From Parvularcula sp. (GTDB lineage Bacteria; Pseudomonadota; Alphaproteobacteria; Caulobacterales; Parvularculaceae): a stretch of DNA of 64,000 nucleotides. Positions 41,436 to 50,234 of this stretch are shown piece after piece. The position numbers were made by a program, and so were the translations under genes. The DNA lies in contig PAIP01000062.1 in NCBI GenBank assembly GCA_002704915.1, positions 62,001 to 126,000 on the forward strand, in the 5' to 3' direction. Within the stretch, counting starts at the first letter, position 1. Each line of letters opens with the position of its first letter. The notes below the pieces were generated by a model. The model was not told the origin of the DNA and searched no databases. It was given only the letters and a program-made list of their open reading frames with translations.

Positions 41436-43031
41436 TCAAGCCGTGCGGAATCGCGCCAGCTCTTCGCCTGTTTTTGCGTCATGGGCATGGACGGTGCACA
41501 CAAGGCAGCTGTCATAGGACCGGCAGACATGGCCAACCTCGACCGGGTCTGCCGGATTCTGGATCGGTGTGCCAATCAAGGCTTCTTCAATCGGGCCCCG
41601 CTCGCCATCGGTTGCCCGCGGCCCAACATTCCACGTGGTCGGAGCGATGATCTGATAGTTCTTGATCTTGCCGTCCTGGACGTCGATCCAGTGGCAAAGC
41701 GCGCCACGAATAGCCTCCGTTGCGCCCCAGCCCTGTCCGTCTTTCTCGGTCGGCTTGATGTACCATTCATCATTGAGTTTGAACTCGCGGAGGATACGTT
41801 CGGCCTCACGGTAGAGTTTACACAGCTCGTGCATGCGCGCGAAATGGCGAAGTGCGATCGAGGGACCGCCCATCTTTCTGTACATGTCCAGAATGAGCGG
41901 ATCGGTGTGTTGCCACGCCTCGCCATGACTGCCGCCGGCGACAAGCTGGCGCGCCAGCGGGCCGGCCTCCAAGCGTCCACTTTCAGAATGCCGTACAGCC
42001 GTCGACCAGGAGTACTTCCCATCCGGATCAATCGGATTCTTGCCGACCGGATTGGTGACGCGGTCAAAGGGGTGCGCACCGCCCACTTCATCATACCATG
42101 CGTGAGTCACATCTTCGCGCGTAAAGGCCTGGTCCATCAGAGTGTGGGTGTCCGCCGCGCCGTCATAGACGCCCGACTTCATAATGACAGACGCATTGCG
42201 CCCATCAATGGTCGGGTTCTGGTACTTGTCCTCATGCGGAAGATAGCCCCAGGTGACGAACTTCGCATGTCCGCGGCCATATTTGTCCAGCCCAATATCC
42301 ATTGCCATGCGCCAGTAAAGACCAAGATCGGAGTTGGCATGCTCCGGCCGTTCGTCCAGCCAGGCAATGAAATCATCATAGGACTGGATTTCTTCATAGC
42401 GTTCCATTGAACAGCCGAACCAAAGCGGCTCAATCCAGTTGCGCCGGAAGTGCTCAAGAATTGACACAGCGCGGGTGACATCCGTCAAAGTCGGGGAGCA
42501 CATAACGCCGCCCGGCACCATGTAGGAGGAGTGTGGCCACTGTCCGCCGAGCAGGGCGTATATCTCGACCGGTCGGCCGGAGATCGTCACGCCGGCCTCA
42601 TACGAAGTTCCCGTGAACGGCGAATAGCGTTTGACGGCTTCTTCGAAATACTGGCTGCCAGCATAGTTTTGATTGGTGAAATCAATCATGAACAAGCCAT
42701 AATGGTGGCGCGGCAGTGATTGCAGCGACTCAACGAGTTGGCCTAGATTTCGCGCCAGAATGGCGTTGCGCGGGACGGTCGTGCCCCAAGCCGTATCGAG
42801 CGCCCAGGCCGCACAGGTCAGGTGCGAGGCGCCGCAAATGCCGCAAGCGCGCGGCGTGACCACGAGTCCAGCCTGTGGGTCCTTGTCCTTGAGAATGACC
42901 TCGAACCCGCGGAACATTTCTGCATTGGTCCAGGCGTTCGTCACCACACCATTTTCAATGTCGACGCGGACATCAAGATCGCCCTCAACGCGTCCGACAG
43001 GTGAGATATCAAGTGTTTGAATTGCTGACAT
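41436..43031 (-). CDS. hupL: [NiFe]-hydrogenase large subunit, group 2a-like
   Basis: The 531-residue precursor has the N-terminal nickel-ligand motif RACGICGASH (Cys63, Cys66) and the C-terminal pair in DSCLVCTVH (Cys509, Cys512, His515), followed by a 16-residue tail (AHDAKTGEELARFRTA) for removal by HupD. It opens with DISPVGRVEGDLDVRV, also canonical. It splits H2 at the NiFe centre with HupS. The usual DPC of the second motif is DSC here. The sequence resembles the cyanobacterial HupL/mycobacterial Huc lineage (group 2a), which includes enzymes active at trace H2 levels; kinetic type is inference. Confidence 0.95.
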   Translation of the reverse strand: MSAIQTLDISPVGRVEGDLDVRVDIENGVVTNAWTNAEMFRGFEVILKDKDPQAGLVVTPRACGICGASHLTCAAWALDTAWGTTVPRNAILARNLGQLVESLQSLPRHHYGLFMIDFTNQNYAGSQYFEEAVKRYSPFTGTSYEAGVTISGRPVEIYALLGGQWPHSSYMVPGGVMCSPTLTDVTRAVSILEHFRRNWIEPLWFGCSMERYEEIQSYDDFIAWLDERPEHANSDLGLYWRMAMDIGLDKYGRGHAKFVTWGYLPHEDKYQNPTIDGRNASVIMKSGVYDGAADTHTLMDQAFTREDVTHAWYDEVGGAHPFDRVTNPVGKNPIDPDGKYSWSTAVRHSESGRLEAGPLARQLVAGGSHGEAWQHTDPLILDMYRKMGGPSIALRHFARMHELCKLYREAERILREFKLNDEWYIKPTEKDGQGWGATEAIRGALCHWIDVQDGKIKNYQIIAPTTWNVGPRATDGERGPIEEALIGTPIQNPADPVEVGHVCRSYDSCLVCTVHAHDAKTGEELARFRTA

Positions 43032-43054
43032 TGTTTCGTTTCCCTCTGCGCGCC

Positions 43055-44017
43055 CTAAACCACAAAAATGTCTTCTTCAGCCCATGCAGGCGAAGCATTT
43101 TTGGCGGCGGCGGTAAGTTTCATGTAGCCCTTCTTGTCGACCCCCGTCGGCAAGTCCTTGGGCACGCCCATAACGGTTTGCGTCTTGAAAACGGTACCCG
43201 GCGCGAGATCAAAGAAGGGGAATTCCGGCTCTGTACAGCCCAAGCATGGCATACCAGCGCGGGTTTTTGACGATTGCCGGTTCCATAGAATTCGATTGCA
43301 CGGGCTGTGGGTCATCGGCCCGCGGCAGCCGAGATCATAAAAGAGGCATCCCTTGCGTTGACCGAACGCAGTGGTCGACACTTTGTAGGCAAAGTGCATG
43401 TTCCGTGTACAGCCGGTTTGGGTGAAACTGGAAAAGAAGGTTTTCGGGCGCTGAAACTCGTCCAGCGTCAAATCCCCGCCGCGCCCGGACGCCACGGCGA
43501 CAAGGATTTGCGTTACCCAGTCGGGGTGCGCCGGACAGCCGGGAATATTGATCACCGGCAAGCCGGATTTTGAAACGAAGTTCTCGCCGAGCGCGCCGCC
43601 CTTGGCACGTTTAAGAAATTGCAGACCTTCGCTGTCAGAGGGGTTCGGCGCCGTCGCCGGAATGCCGCCCCAGGTCGCGCAGTCTCCGATGGCGACAACA
43701 TACTGGGCGGCGTCGCAGAGCTTCTTCACCCAGTTTTTCATAGGCTCGCCGCAGAACCGGTTCCACTCGCCAGTCCCATCCGGCGCGTTGATGACAGTGC
43801 CCTCGAAGACAAAAATATCGAGCTGAATTTCGCCCGATATACATTTTTCCAAAATGGATTTGACATTGTCACCAAGCTCTAGACCGAGCGAGGGCTGCCA
43901 GAGCACATTTATGCCAAAATCGGTTACCAGGTCGCAGGCGCTGGGTTCTTCGGCATTCAGGAACGACATCGTGTTGCCGGAACACGCGCCCCCTTGGAGC
44001 CAGAGCAGATTCGCCAT
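43055..44017 (-). CDS. hupS: [NiFe]-hydrogenase small subunit, TAT-less, group 2a-like
   Basis: The 320-residue protein begins MANLLWLQGGACSGNTMSFL without a twin-arginine signal or C-terminal membrane anchor, so the enzyme stays in the cytoplasm. Cys ligands for three iron-sulfur clusters are seen in QGGACSGN, IGDCATWGG, NIPGCPAHPDW, QTGCTRN, DLGCRGPMTHSPCNRILWN and MPCLGCTEPEFPFFD. The opening and 'ACDLVTDFGINVLWQPSLGLELGD' are typical of cyanobacterial HupS and mycobacterial HucS. First gene of the operon, with GGAGG five bases before the ATG. Confidence 0.95.
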   Translation of the reverse strand: MANLLWLQGGACSGNTMSFLNAEEPSACDLVTDFGINVLWQPSLGLELGDNVKSILEKCISGEIQLDIFVFEGTVINAPDGTGEWNRFCGEPMKNWVKKLCDAAQYVVAIGDCATWGGIPATAPNPSDSEGLQFLKRAKGGALGENFVSKSGLPVINIPGCPAHPDWVTQILVAVASGRGGDLTLDEFQRPKTFFSSFTQTGCTRNMHFAYKVSTTAFGQRKGCLFYDLGCRGPMTHSPCNRILWNRQSSKTRAGMPCLGCTEPEFPFFDLAPGTVFKTQTVMGVPKDLPTGVDKKGYMKLTAAAKNASPAWAEEDIFVV

Positions 44018-44382
44018 GATTTCCTCCGCAAATGTATCGGCGGTGTGTTCCGCCCTGTTACTGTTGGCAAATTGGTACCATGTTGCTTGCGTTGCCGCCT
44101 ATATGCTCATTATTTCGCATATAAAGTTTGCAGGTGATTTTGGTGCGATTACCTTTGGCGTCTGACTTTACTTTGGCTGGCAGCGAACGAACTGGGCCGA
44201 ATAGCGCCCGCAGTAGCTACGAATCGAAGACGCAATCAGGTGTGAAGCAGTGGTCGCTGAGTCCCGTATGTGAGGCCAATTTCGCCCCAAGTCGCCCCCC
44301 AAAAGGTCTGCAAAGGTGGTTTGCAGCTTTCGCCATTTGGAAACTAAGTATGCGCCTTAGCTCAAACCGTTGCCGATGTCAT
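44018..44382 (-). promoter_or_regulatory. Upstream region of the hydrogenase operon
   Basis: This 365-bp stretch lies between hupS and the small zinc-ribbon gene and should contain the operon promoter. It holds one clear inverted repeat (separate entry). A GG/GC pair resembling a sigma54 -24/-12 element occurs at 44067-44079, but its spacing is one base short, so no promoter is assigned. Confidence 0.45.
44100..44123. promoter_or_regulatory. Inverted repeat TATATGC-N10-GCATATA upstream of hupS
   Basis: The perfect 7-bp arms are separated by 10 bases, 83 bp before the hupS start codon. The arrangement, a spaced dyad with TGC/GCA inner ends, resembles NtrC-family activator sites. The NtrC-type regulator encoded 500 bp upstream is the natural candidate to bind it. 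Confidence 0.5.
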
Positions 44383-44601
44383 TCAACCGTGACGGTTTCC
44401 GCAGACCGGGCATTCGACTTCCGGACCAATTCCGAACCAGACGCCTTCGCACTGGCTGCACCAATGGCCGACACAGCGCTCTCCCGTGGGATTGAGGCTC
44501 AACGCAAGTTTTGAATAGCCGAGGTCCTTGATCGGTCGGTTCCGGTTTGGTCCAGACACTTTCGAAAACGGAAACTGTACGACACGATTTTTGCTGGTCA
44601 T
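44383..44601 (-). CDS. Small zinc-ribbon protein between the regulator and hupS
   Basis: The 72-residue protein begins MTSKNRVVQFPFSKVSGPNR and ends with a Cys-rich knuckle: GERCVGHWCSQCEGVWFGIG and VECPVCGNRHG. The two CxxC pairs at a distance of about 14 residues are those of a zinc ribbon or rubredoxin-like site. The N-terminal part is basic. Same strand as the regulator (12 bp after its stop) and as hupS. It may be co-transcribed with the regulator. Role unknown; regulation or maturation are both possible. Confidence 0.68.
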   Translation of the reverse strand: MTSKNRVVQFPFSKVSGPNRNRPIKDLGYSKLALSLNPTGERCVGHWCSQCEGVWFGIGPEVECPVCGNRHG

Positions 44602-44612
44602 GATTGACGTGC

Positions 44613-46067
44613 TCAGAGAGCGTCCCCTTTATCCAAACCATATCGCTTAATCTTGTTGGCAATGCCCACGCGTGACAAGCCGAGCGCATCGGCGGTCTTG
44701 GACTGGTTCCATTTGAACCGGGCGAGCGCGCGGCGGACAACCTGCCGCTCCATCGCTTCCGTCATTTCCTTAAGCGTGCGCCCATCCGTTTCGAAAGCGG
44801 CAAACTCAACCTTGCTCGGCTCGATATCGGCAATGACATCGGAAAAGTGCTTGGGCAAAATATAACTATTATTGTTCGCGAGCGCCGAGGCTCGTGTTAC
44901 TTCCATTTCGAGTTCACGTACATTGCCTGGGAAGTCGTACAAGCTAAGCTTGTCCAGCGCCTCGCGTGAGATGCCCACAATGCGTTTGCCGCTGATTTCC
45001 GAAGCGCGTTCCAGAAAGTATGCCGCAAGCGCGGGAATATCATCGATCCGGTCCCGCAAGGGCGGGATGTCGAGCTCAAACCCCTTCAAGCGGTAATACA
45101 AGTCCTTGCGGAATACCCCTTCACCAACAAGCCGGTCGAGCGGGCGGTTGCTCGCAGCGATGATCCTGACATTGGCCGTCGTGACTTCATCCGACCCGAG
45201 AGGCTTTACCTCGCCCTCCTGCAGGAAACGCAACAGGCTGATCTGAAAGCTCGGTGAAATTTCCGATATCTCATCAAGAAATACCGTCCCACCATCTGCC
45301 GCCCGGAACAGTCCCAAGCGATCGGCAATGGCCCCGCTGAATGCGCCGCAAACATGGCCAAACAATTCCGAATGGAGCGCTTCGTCGGCAATCCCGCCGC
45401 AATTCTGAACATGCATCGGCGATTCCCGCCGACTGGAATTGTAATGGACCGCCCGCGCCAGCAGCTCTTTTCCGGTGCCGGTTTCGCCCTGGATGAGAAT
45501 GGGCAGCTCTGTCGCCGCCGCCTGGCGGGCACTCGCGCAAAGCGCATCCATTTTCGGACTGACATAAATCAGCTTTTCAAAGCGCGACCACGGCGCCTTG
45601 ATAGGTTCTTCCTTGTGACCATCGAAGAGATTGTCATCCATGGAGAGCTTCAGTTCTCGCGACAGCACTCTGTGGCGGCGCGAAAGTTCGGCCATCTCCA
45701 GGGCGCGTTTTACCATCACACCAAGCTGATCCTCAGCAAGCGGCTTGGCGAGATGCACGAAGGCTGCGCAGTGACGCGCAATCTTTACCGCGCGCGACAA
45801 ATCGGAGCCGTCGCCAAAAACGATGCGTTGAATGTGCGGTTGCCGGACACGCGTTGCGACGAGAAAATTCTTGCGCGCATTTGCGAGCGCCTCTTCATCA
45901 CAGAGGATCAAGTGACAATCAATGTCGCCGAGCTTCGCGCTCGCCGTCTTTTCGTCCTCGCAACTAATCAATCGATAGTCCTGATCCTGTCCAAAGACAT
46001 CAATCGCGGCGCGGCGCGCAGCTGTGTCGCTGGATACAAATAGCACTGTATGGCGGTGCGCGGTCAT
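44613..46067 (-). CDS. NtrC-family sigma54-dependent activator, HoxA/HupR-like
   Basis: The 484-residue protein has a receiver domain (Asp57 in CHLILCDEE, Lys108 in AKPL), an AAA+ domain with Walker A GETGTGKELLA (194-204), the sigma54 loop GAFSGA (241-246), GTVFLDEISE and the R-finger region NVRIIAASNRPL. A Fis-type HTH lies at the end (RRALARFKWNQSKTADALGLSR). It is adjacent to hydrogenase genes like HoxA/HupR. The sigma54-contact loop reads GAFSGA in place of GAFTGA. The receiver lacks part of its usual acidic pocket at the N-terminus (LFVSSDTAAR), so phosphorylation may be weak. No histidine kinase gene lies nearby. Confidence 0.9.
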   Translation of the reverse strand: MTAHRHTVLFVSSDTAARRAAIDVFGQDQDYRLISCEDEKTASAKLGDIDCHLILCDEEALANARKNFLVATRVRQPHIQRIVFGDGSDLSRAVKIARHCAAFVHLAKPLAEDQLGVMVKRALEMAELSRRHRVLSRELKLSMDDNLFDGHKEEPIKAPWSRFEKLIYVSPKMDALCASARQAAATELPILIQGETGTGKELLARAVHYNSSRRESPMHVQNCGGIADEALHSELFGHVCGAFSGAIADRLGLFRAADGGTVFLDEISEISPSFQISLLRFLQEGEVKPLGSDEVTTANVRIIAASNRPLDRLVGEGVFRKDLYYRLKGFELDIPPLRDRIDDIPALAAYFLERASEISGKRIVGISREALDKLSLYDFPGNVRELEMEVTRASALANNNSYILPKHFSDVIADIEPSKVEFAAFETDGRTLKEMTEAMERQVVRRALARFKWNQSKTADALGLSRVGIANKIKRYGLDKGDAL

Positions 46068-46219
46068 AACTTAGTTTACAGTTTGAAAAGGGAATAGACA
46101 ATTGATTTACGCTCCCTAAGCTTCGGGTGAGCAAGGGGTAAGGCCCGTCACGGCCAGACGAGAGGCGTGTCGCGAGAGCTAAACGCCTGACGCCCAGCAT
46201 GCGAACAGGGTCTTGATAG

Positions 46220-47437
46220 ATGGCGGACGAATATGAATTGAGTGCCCTTCACACGCAACACCCGGACCGGGCCGCGATCGATGCGGAGGCGCATGCCCGG
46301 CCACCTGTCTCGATAGAGTCAGAATGCGCTGAAGCATGGCACTGGGTGATGCACGCGCCTCAGGATCAGCCCGTCACGCTCCCACCCCCCCTTGACCCGA
46401 CGGCGCGCCACCAGGTCATTGAATGCGACGATGGAATTCTGCGGTTTGAGCGGCATACCGAGTTTATCTCACTGACATTTTTCGGCTCGGCTACGCCGCA
46501 ACCGGAAACATTGGAACTGGTCGGGAGATGCCCCGGCGTGCAATTGGCGGGAGCTCGCATTGTACTTACAAACAAGCCGGCGGCGCTAACAGACATGTTT
46601 GAAAGTACGCGCCTGTTTGGGGGAGAGGTCATGTTTGACGGCATTATCGTCGCAACGGACTTTCAGGTCGGAGACTTTGGACTTGTGGTCTACGCTGTGT
46701 CGGGCACCTTCCAGGACGGATTCAGCCGGGGGCGGCTTGTCAAGCGTTTGCTTGATCTTGAAACCTACAGAATGGCCTGCCTGTTGGGCTTGCCCAGCGT
46801 CAGGCGACTGACCCCGCAACTACAGGAATTGGAGGCGCGCGCCCAAGCCTCAACGACGTCATTAGGCACGACAGTGGACGCCTTGGACAATGCGATTGAC
46901 GCGCTTGCCGCTATCTTGAAGGACGTGTCCGCCATCCGAAGTGAAGTGCATTACAGAATTGCGGCTTCGAATGCCTATTATGATCTCGTGTCTGACAGGC
47001 TCGAAAGCCTGGATGAAACACAGATTGGCCAGCGCCAGACGTTGCGGGGTTTTGTCAAGCACCGCCTCGATCCGGGAATGAAAACCATACGCGCATTTGA
47101 ACGCCGGGCCGACAAAGTTGCATCCTCAGTATCAGAGGCGCTCGCGCTCGTGCGCACACAGCTTGATCATGCCGCGCAGCGCCAGTCTCAGGAATTACTG
47201 GCTTCGATGGAACAGCGCGCCCGGCAGCAGGTCCACCTGGCCCAGGCCGTTGAAGGTCTCTCCGTCGCCGCGATCACCTATTACGCTGTCGGTCTGTTGT
47301 TCTATCTGCTTAAAGGACTGCCCGACACCGGGATTAGCGACAATGCTCTGGTTGCGCTGTCAATCGCACCCATAGGGTTTATTGTGGCCTATTTGACGCG
47401 TCGCGCAAAACGGCGTGTCGCGCGCATGATTAAGTGA
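46220..47437 (+). CDS. DUF3422 family membrane-anchored protein
   Basis: The 405-residue protein opens HPDRAAIDAEAHARPPVSIE and has a soluble N-terminal domain, a long helical/coiled-coil middle (ALDNAIDALAAILKDVSAIRSEVHYR), and two C-terminal helices (AAITYYAVGLLFYLLKGL, ALVALSIAPIGFIVAYLTRR). These fit the DUF3422 family. It is divergent from the NtrC-like regulator gene across a 152-bp gap. Some DUF3422 genes lie near hydrogenase clusters, but no function is known; a membrane-bound sensor or anchor is possible. Confidence 0.88.
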   Translation: MADEYELSALHTQHPDRAAIDAEAHARPPVSIESECAEAWHWVMHAPQDQPVTLPPPLDPTARHQVIECDDGILRFERHTEFISLTFFGSATPQPETLELVGRCPGVQLAGARIVLTNKPAALTDMFESTRLFGGEVMFDGIIVATDFQVGDFGLVVYAVSGTFQDGFSRGRLVKRLLDLETYRMACLLGLPSVRRLTPQLQELEARAQASTTSLGTTVDALDNAIDALAAILKDVSAIRSEVHYRIAASNAYYDLVSDRLESLDETQIGQRQTLRGFVKHRLDPGMKTIRAFERRADKVASSVSEALALVRTQLDHAAQRQSQELLASMEQRARQQVHLAQAVEGLSVAAITYYAVGLLFYLLKGLPDTGISDNALVALSIAPIGFIVAYLTRRAKRRVARMIK

Positions 47438-48302
47438 TCGCCGGAACCTTAGGTTCTCAATCCGTGTCGATAATGTGCGCCACGGAACACATACTTCCAA
47501 TGTCTCAAAGCGCACCCTGAACTGCCGAACCTATGGCTTCTTAGCCACTGCGATGGCGCGCATTGAATCCCGACTTTAACTCCACCCGCCACCGATCGCT
47601 GCCGATCCCTGGGTACACAGTATCCTATATTTGCGTGACACCCGCGTGACTCAAAGTACCAAGTCTCTATCCGTTGCTCTAAGGCAATATCCATACAGTT
47701 GCGGCTAGGCTGTACCGGAAGCGGCAGCGGATCCGGCATGGCGAGCGGGCGGGTGTAAGCCGGATCCCTGATGATATTCGCCCGCTGGCGATCTGGTTTG
47801 AGGATGTGGGCGACCTGTCCTTTGGCTGGGGCTATCGCACCGATTACGCCTACGATAGCCCGCTGGCAGAAATCGAGTCTGTTGAAGCAAGCCTGACACA
47901 GACAAGCGAGGCCGACAGCGCGGCTGCGACTTGGCGTGCTTCCATGCAAACCGTCTTGAAGTCTGCATCTTACTGGGAGCTCAACTCTCGTCAGTGAGCC
48001 CGATTACGCATGCTTCTAGGAATTTTTCAGTGTTTCTCTTCAGTGTCGCACATTTGGATCGAAGCTGCCGTTCCACCTGATGCAATCAAGCGTCACTTAT
48101 GGGCCGATTGTGTTGAAAAAGTCGGAGGCACGAAATGACGGAGTGGAAAGCTGCAACCAATTGGATGATTTTCGCAAAGTGTACGCTATATTAACTTAAA
48201 TTTCGCAAATTTTGCAGCAAATTGACCGATTATTTTGGGCGCATACTGATTATAATGTCAAAAGGGAGTTTTTCAACACAATCGGCCAATACACGACAAA
48301 AC
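47438..48302. other. Cargo/backbone junction region, mostly non-coding
   Basis: Between the DUF3422 gene and the relaxase gene. It holds one gene remnant (47683-47997) and, near 48187-48237, AT-rich sequence with the small palindrome GCAAATTTTGC. No complete gene, RNA or clear terminator was seen. In related ICEs this is the site between relaxase and traG where cargo is inserted. Confidence 0.5.
47683..47997 (+). pseudogene. Coding remnant of unknown family
   Basis: A 104-codon open frame without a start codon. Residues include RKRQRIRHGERAGVSRIPDD, PLAIWFEDVGDLSFGWGYRT and DYAYDSPLAEIESVEASLTQ, whose composition is that of a real soluble protein. A stop stands immediately before it and the 3' end is SYWELNSRQ. 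Probably the C-terminal part of a gene truncated when the hydrogenase cargo was inserted. Family not recognised. Confidence 0.45.
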
Positions 48303-50234
48303 TCAACGCCCAATCCCCCGCGATTTGCCGACCGTCCAGTCGATACCACCCGCAGTCTTTCTCACAGTGAGCGTCGCGCCTCTGTTCCGCTCCAGCTCTG
48401 GGCGCCACGGGACCAGCGTGAACTCTTTCGACTTCGCGATGACTGCAAAGCGGCCCTGAGCCAGATTGATGGAACGCTCATAGACGCCGTCAAATTCCGC
48501 CCCCTCTGGCAAAGGGACGTAAGCACCGCCGCCCGAATGCGCTTGCGCCGCGCGGGTTAGTTCATTCGTCGCGAGTTGCTGCCTCTGATCCGCATCAAGC
48601 CCGCCGTCCGGCGCAGCCCATCCCTGATCATGCAGAAACCGGATACGTGCTGCCTTGGCCTTTGCAGCGTCATTCCCGAAGCCACTGCGCCAATTGTCGG
48701 CGCTACTGACATCGTCCAGCCAGGTCGGTGCGTGGCGCTCAACCTGATCGCTAAGACCGATCCAAGATTTGACTTTCAGTTGGACGCTTCCGTTCCGCGT
48801 TGCTTCGAAGATTGCCGCGCGGTCGAGATAGTCACTCGGAAGGTGAAACTGCCCATCGCCATCGCGATTGACAATTCCAGCGCGGCGCAGGGCTTCCAAT
48901 CGCCGAACATGGGCGCGGCGATACTCAGTCCTGGCCGTAGGATCAGTATCCGCATGCAGATCATCCGAATAGAGGCCGTCATTCAGTGCGGCAATGCGCG
49001 CTATAATGTGATCCGCCCGGCGCGCTTTCGGTGGCAGGGCTGTCACTTCAACGATGGCGTCGGGCGGCGGCAGTGTTCCTGGCACGCGGCTCCCGATTGA
49101 AACATGCCAGCGTGTTCCATCAACGTCATCGACAATCAGATAGCGACGGTCCTGAAGCTCATTTTCGGGGCCGTCACTGACGACGCGGCCGAGTATCGAT
49201 TTTCGCATTGAGACTGACGGTTCGAATATAGCCCGAGGCCCTTGGAAATCGTCCCGGCTGGCGGCGGCAAGCTCTCTTATCTTGTCACCTTTTCGGCCCA
49301 TGGCCTGAAGCGCGTCCTTCCAGCCGTTTTTCAGACGCCACCCGGATGCACCGTTCTGCTCAGCAAGTTGAAGCTTCTCAAGGTGCTGCAAGCGTCGCCG
49401 CGTTAGAGTTTGCTCAAAGCGTCCGTGTGCGGTGTCTGGGCGCTCAAGTTGAACGAGATTGTCTTTTGTGTCTTGAGCGAGGCGCTGGTCGATATGGGTG
49501 AACCGATCGGCGTCCACCTCCTTTGCCTGGGACTGAGCAATCTCCAGATCACGCCTTGGTCCCAGATGTTCTGTAACGATATCGCTGGCGCGCTGGCGCA
49601 TGCCTTTGGTGAGGTACTCCCTGGCGATCACCAGATCCTTTCCGCGCGCATCCTTTCCGCGAATGACAATATGCGTATGCGGATGGCCGGTATTGTAGTG
49701 ATCAACGGCAACCCAATCGAGCTTGGTGCCGAGGTCTTTTTCCATCTGCGCCATCAGTGTGCGCGTGTTCTGCTTCAAGTCGCCGAGCTGGTCAGCGTCT
49801 TCTGGCGACACGATCACCCGAAACTGGTGACGATCATCTTCACTTCGCGCTATGAAGTCGCGATCATCACCATGGATACGGTTAGCGCTGTATAGAGCTC
49901 CACCATGGCCATCACGATCTACACCGTCGCGCTGGATGTATTTAAGGTGCGCCTTGAACGCGGCTTTGCCAATGCCTTTTCCGGCACGCGCAATATGCGT
50001 TTTGATGATCACTCGTCGCATCCGGAATTTGGCGAAGGGGTGACGCCGAAATGAAGCGGCCCGGCCCGCTGCGCTTCCGCGTCCAATATGCGCACCTGTA
50101 AAGGCCTTCCGTGAACCACTCTGCGACAAACGCGCTGCAGCGCGCTTCAGCTGCGTTTTGAACCGTCGCCCGCCAGCACGGCCAACATCGCGCGGTTTGC
50201 CGAGACGCGGCGTGAACGGAGCATCGTCGCTCAT
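48303..50234 (-). CDS. Relaxase, VirD2-like with DUF3363 domain
   Basis: The 643-residue protein has a basic N-terminus (RAGGRRFKTQLKRAAARLS), a catalytic Tyr in AAFKAHLKYIQRDG, and the metal-binding HxH motif in YNTGHPHTHIVIRGKD. The DUF3363 C-terminal half (RRLEALRRAGIVNRDGDGQFHLPSDYLDR, SWIGLSDQVE) is also typical. It nicks oriT and is carried into the recipient through TraG and the Trb channel. The start overlaps the upstream small gene as ATGA. In the common alphaproteobacterial ICE order, traG would lie soon after; here 22 kb of cargo separates them. Confidence 0.94.
   Translation of the reverse strand: MSDDAPFTPRLGKPRDVGRAGGRRFKTQLKRAAARLSQSGSRKAFTGAHIGRGSAAGRAASFRRHPFAKFRMRRVIIKTHIARAGKGIGKAAFKAHLKYIQRDGVDRDGHGGALYSANRIHGDDRDFIARSEDDRHQFRVIVSPEDADQLGDLKQNTRTLMAQMEKDLGTKLDWVAVDHYNTGHPHTHIVIRGKDARGKDLVIAREYLTKGMRQRASDIVTEHLGPRRDLEIAQSQAKEVDADRFTHIDQRLAQDTKDNLVQLERPDTAHGRFEQTLTRRRLQHLEKLQLAEQNGASGWRLKNGWKDALQAMGRKGDKIRELAAASRDDFQGPRAIFEPSVSMRKSILGRVVSDGPENELQDRRYLIVDDVDGTRWHVSIGSRVPGTLPPPDAIVEVTALPPKARRADHIIARIAALNDGLYSDDLHADTDPTARTEYRRAHVRRLEALRRAGIVNRDGDGQFHLPSDYLDRAAIFEATRNGSVQLKVKSWIGLSDQVERHAPTWLDDVSSADNWRSGFGNDAAKAKAARIRFLHDQGWAAPDGGLDADQRQQLATNELTRAAQAHSGGGAYVPLPEGAEFDGVYERSINLAQGRFAVIAKSKEFTLVPWRPELERNRGATLTVRKTAGGIDWTVGKSRGIGR

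Noticed and set aside
44066-44081. Sigma54-type -24/-12 promoter for hupS
   Set aside because: TGGTAC and TTGC are present on the minus strand, but the GG to GC spacing is 9 bases where 10 are required, and no supporting evidence of the start site exists.
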